The position numbers and the translations under genes are program-made. DNA of 32,470 nt. Origin: DATLNF01 sp046590575. GTDB lineage: Bacteria > Actinomycetota > Actinomycetes > BP-191. The notes under the pieces were generated by a model. It worked only from the letters and a program-made list of their open reading frames with translations. It searched no databases and was not told the origin of the DNA. The stretch lies in the NCBI GenBank assembly GCA_046590575.1, contig JBKJUS010000088.1:1-32470 (forward strand), read 5' to 3'. Positions 32,234 to 32,470 of the stretch are shown here, one piece after another. Position 1 is the first letter of the stretch; every line of letters starts with the position of its first letter.

Positions 32234-32470
32234 GTGCCGCGTCCTACCGGTGTGCACCTGCCACCCTTCCAAGCCGTCTACGACGCTCATCGCGAGGTCG
32301 TGTGGCGCTTCGTCGTCAGCGTCGTCGGACGCCAGGATGCCGACGACGTCTTCCAGGAGACCTGGATCGCCGCGCTGCGCGCCTACCCCGACCTGCGCGA
32401 TGCCAGCAGCCTGCGGAGCTGGCTGCTCACGATCGCCCAGCGCAAGGGTGTCGACGAGCACCGCGCGCGG
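32234..32470 (+). CDS. ECF sigma factor, N-terminal part (cut by window end)
   Basis: The plus frame from GTG at 32234 reads through the window end (79 codons). It shows sigma region 2: FQAVYDAHREVVWRFVVSVV, then QDADDVFQETWIAALRAYPDL and LRSWLLTIAQRKGVDEHR, typical of extracytoplasmic-function sigma factors. GTG at 32252 is an alternative start. CACAAT ending 6 bp before 32234 may be a leaderless -10, but it lacks the first T. Any anti-sigma gene would lie outside the window. Confidence 0.85.
   Translation, partial: MPRPTGVHLPPFQAVYDAHREVVWRFVVSVVGRQDADDVFQETWIAALRAYPDLRDASSLRSWLLTIAQRKGVDEHRAR

Overview
The window is a contiguous stretch of a GC-rich actinobacterial chromosome. Support for Actinomycetota comes from a Bpa/PafE proteasome activator, DUF5926 and DUF4446 proteins, frequent GTG starts, many 4-bp start/stop overlaps, and little Shine-Dalgarno sequence before several genes. 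I could not place it below class level. Genes fill nearly the whole window; no intergenic stretch reaches 300 bp, and I saw no tRNA, rRNA, CRISPR array, insertion sequence or prophage gene.

Region 1 (1-11380) is a Calvin-Benson-Bassham (CBB) island in three blocks. Block A (minus strand, 5116 down to 1) runs cbbL, cbbS, cbbX, a cysteine-desulfurase-like PLP enzyme, a universal-stress-like protein and a secreted cupredoxin cut by the left edge. It is divergent from cbbR (LysR type). Block B (minus strand, 8192 down to 6295) is a NarL-type response regulator followed by a soluble GAF-domain histidine kinase, overlapping by 4 bp. Block C (plus strand, 8249-11317) is phosphoribulokinase, glyceraldehyde-3-phosphate dehydrogenase and class I fructose-bisphosphate aldolase, closed by a long hairpin. 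RubisCO and CbbX are red type, while the phosphoribulokinase looks like the plant/cyanobacterial class II enzyme without its P-loop redox cysteine. A two-component system divergent from prk suggests a second layer of control beside CbbR.

Region 2 (11488-18338) is mostly housekeeping. Bpa converges on a minus-strand run of DUF4446, lipoprotein, serS and a HAD phosphatase. Divergent from that run is larB-larC (nickel-pincer cofactor synthesis), coupled by 4-bp overlaps to a channel-like membrane protein.

Region 3 (18404-22203) holds two convergent secreted cell-wall proteins: an SLT-type lytic transglycosylase and an M15 peptidase with a coiled-coil stalk.

Region 4 (22378-32470) is mixed metabolism: an SDR oxidoreductase divergent from a haem-oxygenase-like diiron protein, arginine deiminase, a perfect 25-bp inverted repeat with C-rich and G-rich flanks, a geranylgeranyl-reductase-family flavoprotein, a DUF5926/SEC-C protein, a degenerate ATPase-fold protein, an acyl-CoA dehydrogenase and an amidohydrolase sharing a palindromic operator, a small hypothetical protein, a CmpB-like membrane protein, a LysE-family exporter, and the start of an ECF sigma factor cut by the right edge.

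The most distinctive content is the CBB island: its mixed enzyme ancestry, its accessory genes and its embedded two-component system. All functional calls rest on motifs and family knowledge recalled without database searches.
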